Of a stretch of 7,100 nt of DNA, positions 6,123 to 7,100 are shown one piece after another. Each line of letters starts with the position of its first letter. Position 1 is the first letter of the stretch. This DNA comes from Xanthobacteraceae bacterium (GTDB lineage: Bacteria; Pseudomonadota; Alphaproteobacteria; Rhizobiales; Xanthobacteraceae), in assembly GCA_030043285.1 (NCBI GenBank), contig JASHXZ010000675.1:1-7100 (forward strand), read 5' to 3'. The notes under the pieces are model-generated. The model was given only the letters and a program-made list of their open reading frames with translations, was not told the DNA's origin and did not search any database. A program made the translations under genes and the position numbers.

Positions 6123-7100
6123 GGCTGCACCGGCTTTGTCGTAAACCAGGCGCCGCGGGCAACGGCCGCGGCGTTGATCAGGCCGAAGGTAGCGAGTGCC
6201 ACCGACAAAGCAACAAACACCGCATTCAGGCTGCCGGTCCAGCGCAGCGCGAGGAAGCCGCCGGCGGAGGCGATGAGCAGCCGGGTGAAGTTGGCGAGGA
6301 GCGGCCACAACAGCCGGCCGGCGCCCTGCGAGGCGAAGTACAGCGCCATGCCGAGGCCAAACAGGCCGTAGACCGGCCCGACGATGTGCAGATAGCGCGA
6401 TCCCGCTTCGATCATCGCCGGGTCGCTGTCGAACAGCGCGAGCCAGGCGCGCGGAAACAAAGCGGCGACGCAACCAATGAATTCGCACAACGCCGCAGCG
6501 ATCGCCGCGCCGATCCACGCCACGCGCAACGCGCGCTCGCGCCGACCGGCGCCGATGCTGGTGCCGACCATGGCGACCAGCGGACCGCCGAGGCCGAACA
6601 CCAGCGGTATGAGCAGATATTCGAGCCGCGAGGCGACGCCGTAGCCGGCAATCGCGGCCGGCCCGAACGCGCCGACCAGCGCGGTTGCGATGGCGATGGT
6701 CAGATTGGTCGCCACCGTGATGAGCGCCGCGACCAGACCGACCCGCAGGATGTCGGCGAACAGCGGCCAGCGCAGCCGCATGCCTTTGACCGCGAGGCGC
6801 ACGATGCTGCGCGGCGAGCGCAGATAAGCAGCCAGCACGATGCTGCCGACGGCGTAGTAGATCAGCACCGCAACGGCGCCGCCGGCAATGCCGAGCCGCG
6901 GCAACGGTCCAAGGCCGAAGATCAAGCACGGCGACAGCGGAATGAGCGCCACGACGCCGGCGCACGTCACCGCCGCGGGCACCATCATGTTGCCGCTGCC
7001 GCGAATGACATTGGCGAGCGAGTTGAACAGCCAGACCAGCACGGCGCCAGCGAATACGACGTTCGAATAGGTCATGGCGGCATTGAGCGACGCGCCGCTG
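6119..7100 (-). CDS. MATE-family multidrug/metabolite efflux transporter, 5' end beyond the window
   Basis: The visible 326 residues are the C-terminal part of an inner-membrane MATE transporter, a family that usually exports cationic or drug-like compounds in exchange for Na+ or H+. The frame stays open to the right edge. The ATG at 7075 is internal, since eight codons (SGASLNAA) precede it in frame and normal MATE proteins have about 450 residues and 12 helices. About nine hydrophobic helices remain, probably TM4-TM12. From the internal Met they start near residues 5, 33, 62, 106, 150, 183, 229, 255 and 283. Family landmarks are NVIRGSGNMMVPA (22-34) after the first visible helix, and GYGVASRLEYLLIPLVFGLG (144-163) followed by GTSIGAGRRERA (171-182) in the second half. 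It ends in TGA overlapping the maoC-like ATG by four bases, so the two form an operon. The transported substrate is unknown. Confidence 0.93.
   Translation of the reverse strand, partial: SGASLNAAMTYSNVVFAGAVLVWLFNSLANVIRGSGNMMVPAAVTCAGVVALIPLSPCLIFGLGPLPRLGIAGGAVAVLIYYAVGSIVLAAYLRSPRSIVRLAVKGMRLRWPLFADILRVGLVAALITVATNLTIAIATALVGAFGPAAIAGYGVASRLEYLLIPLVFGLGGPLVAMVGTSIGAGRRERALRVAWIGAAIAAALCEFIGCVAALFPRAWLALFDSDPAMIEAGSRYLHIVGPVYGLFGLGMALYFASQGAGRLLWPLLANFTRLLIASAGGFLALRWTGSLNAVFVALSVALATFGLINAAAVARGAWFTTKPVQP

Noticed and set aside
5664..6965. 433-codon minus-strand frame that includes the MaoC-like protein with a long N-terminal extension
   Set aside because: The upstream ~280 codons are the MATE gene in another frame, low-complexity Arg/Ala-rich. 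The real hydratase starts at the ATG at 6122, where family similarity begins.

Overview
The window is GC-rich, with G/C-heavy third codon positions. All four genes I can support lie on the minus strand. The gene types and architectures suggest an alphaproteobacterium, probably of the Rhizobiales (Bradyrhizobium, Xanthobacter or Methylobacterium-like). This is an inference from domain architecture and base composition; there is no rRNA or other marker here.

In transcription order (high to low coordinates) the layout is as follows. (1) A 5'-truncated MATE-family efflux transporter enters from the right edge and ends at 6119. (2) A small MaoC-like hot-dog dehydratase (5664-6122) overlaps it by an ATGA. 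(3) A 144-bp gap (5520-5663) is the only real intergenic space. It holds the leader of the next gene and a weak EcfG-like promoter candidate. (4) A very large glgE gene (2205-5519, 1104 codons) encodes maltose-1-phosphate:alpha-1,4-glucan maltosyltransferase, preceded by about 440 extra N-terminal residues that look like a degenerate GH13 amylase domain. (5) One base further on, treS begins at 2203 and runs off the left edge. It encodes trehalose synthase fused in frame to the start of a maltokinase (Pep2/Mak) domain.

Genes 4 and 5 together encode three consecutive steps of the GlgE pathway. TreS isomerises trehalose and maltose, Mak phosphorylates maltose to maltose-1-phosphate, and GlgE adds the maltosyl unit to a growing alpha-1,4-glucan. 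A branching enzyme (glgB) would be expected just beyond the left edge, but it is not in the window. The MATE and MaoC genes have no obvious link to this pathway.

I do not see a wholly new system. The most unusual element is the fusion of a full pseudo-amylase domain to GlgE. All four GH13 signature regions of that domain are altered, while the downstream catalytic GlgE module keeps its full set of active-site residues. No RNA genes, insertion sequences, CRISPR arrays, integration sites or convincing terminators were found. The long plus-strand reading frames are antisense shadows.
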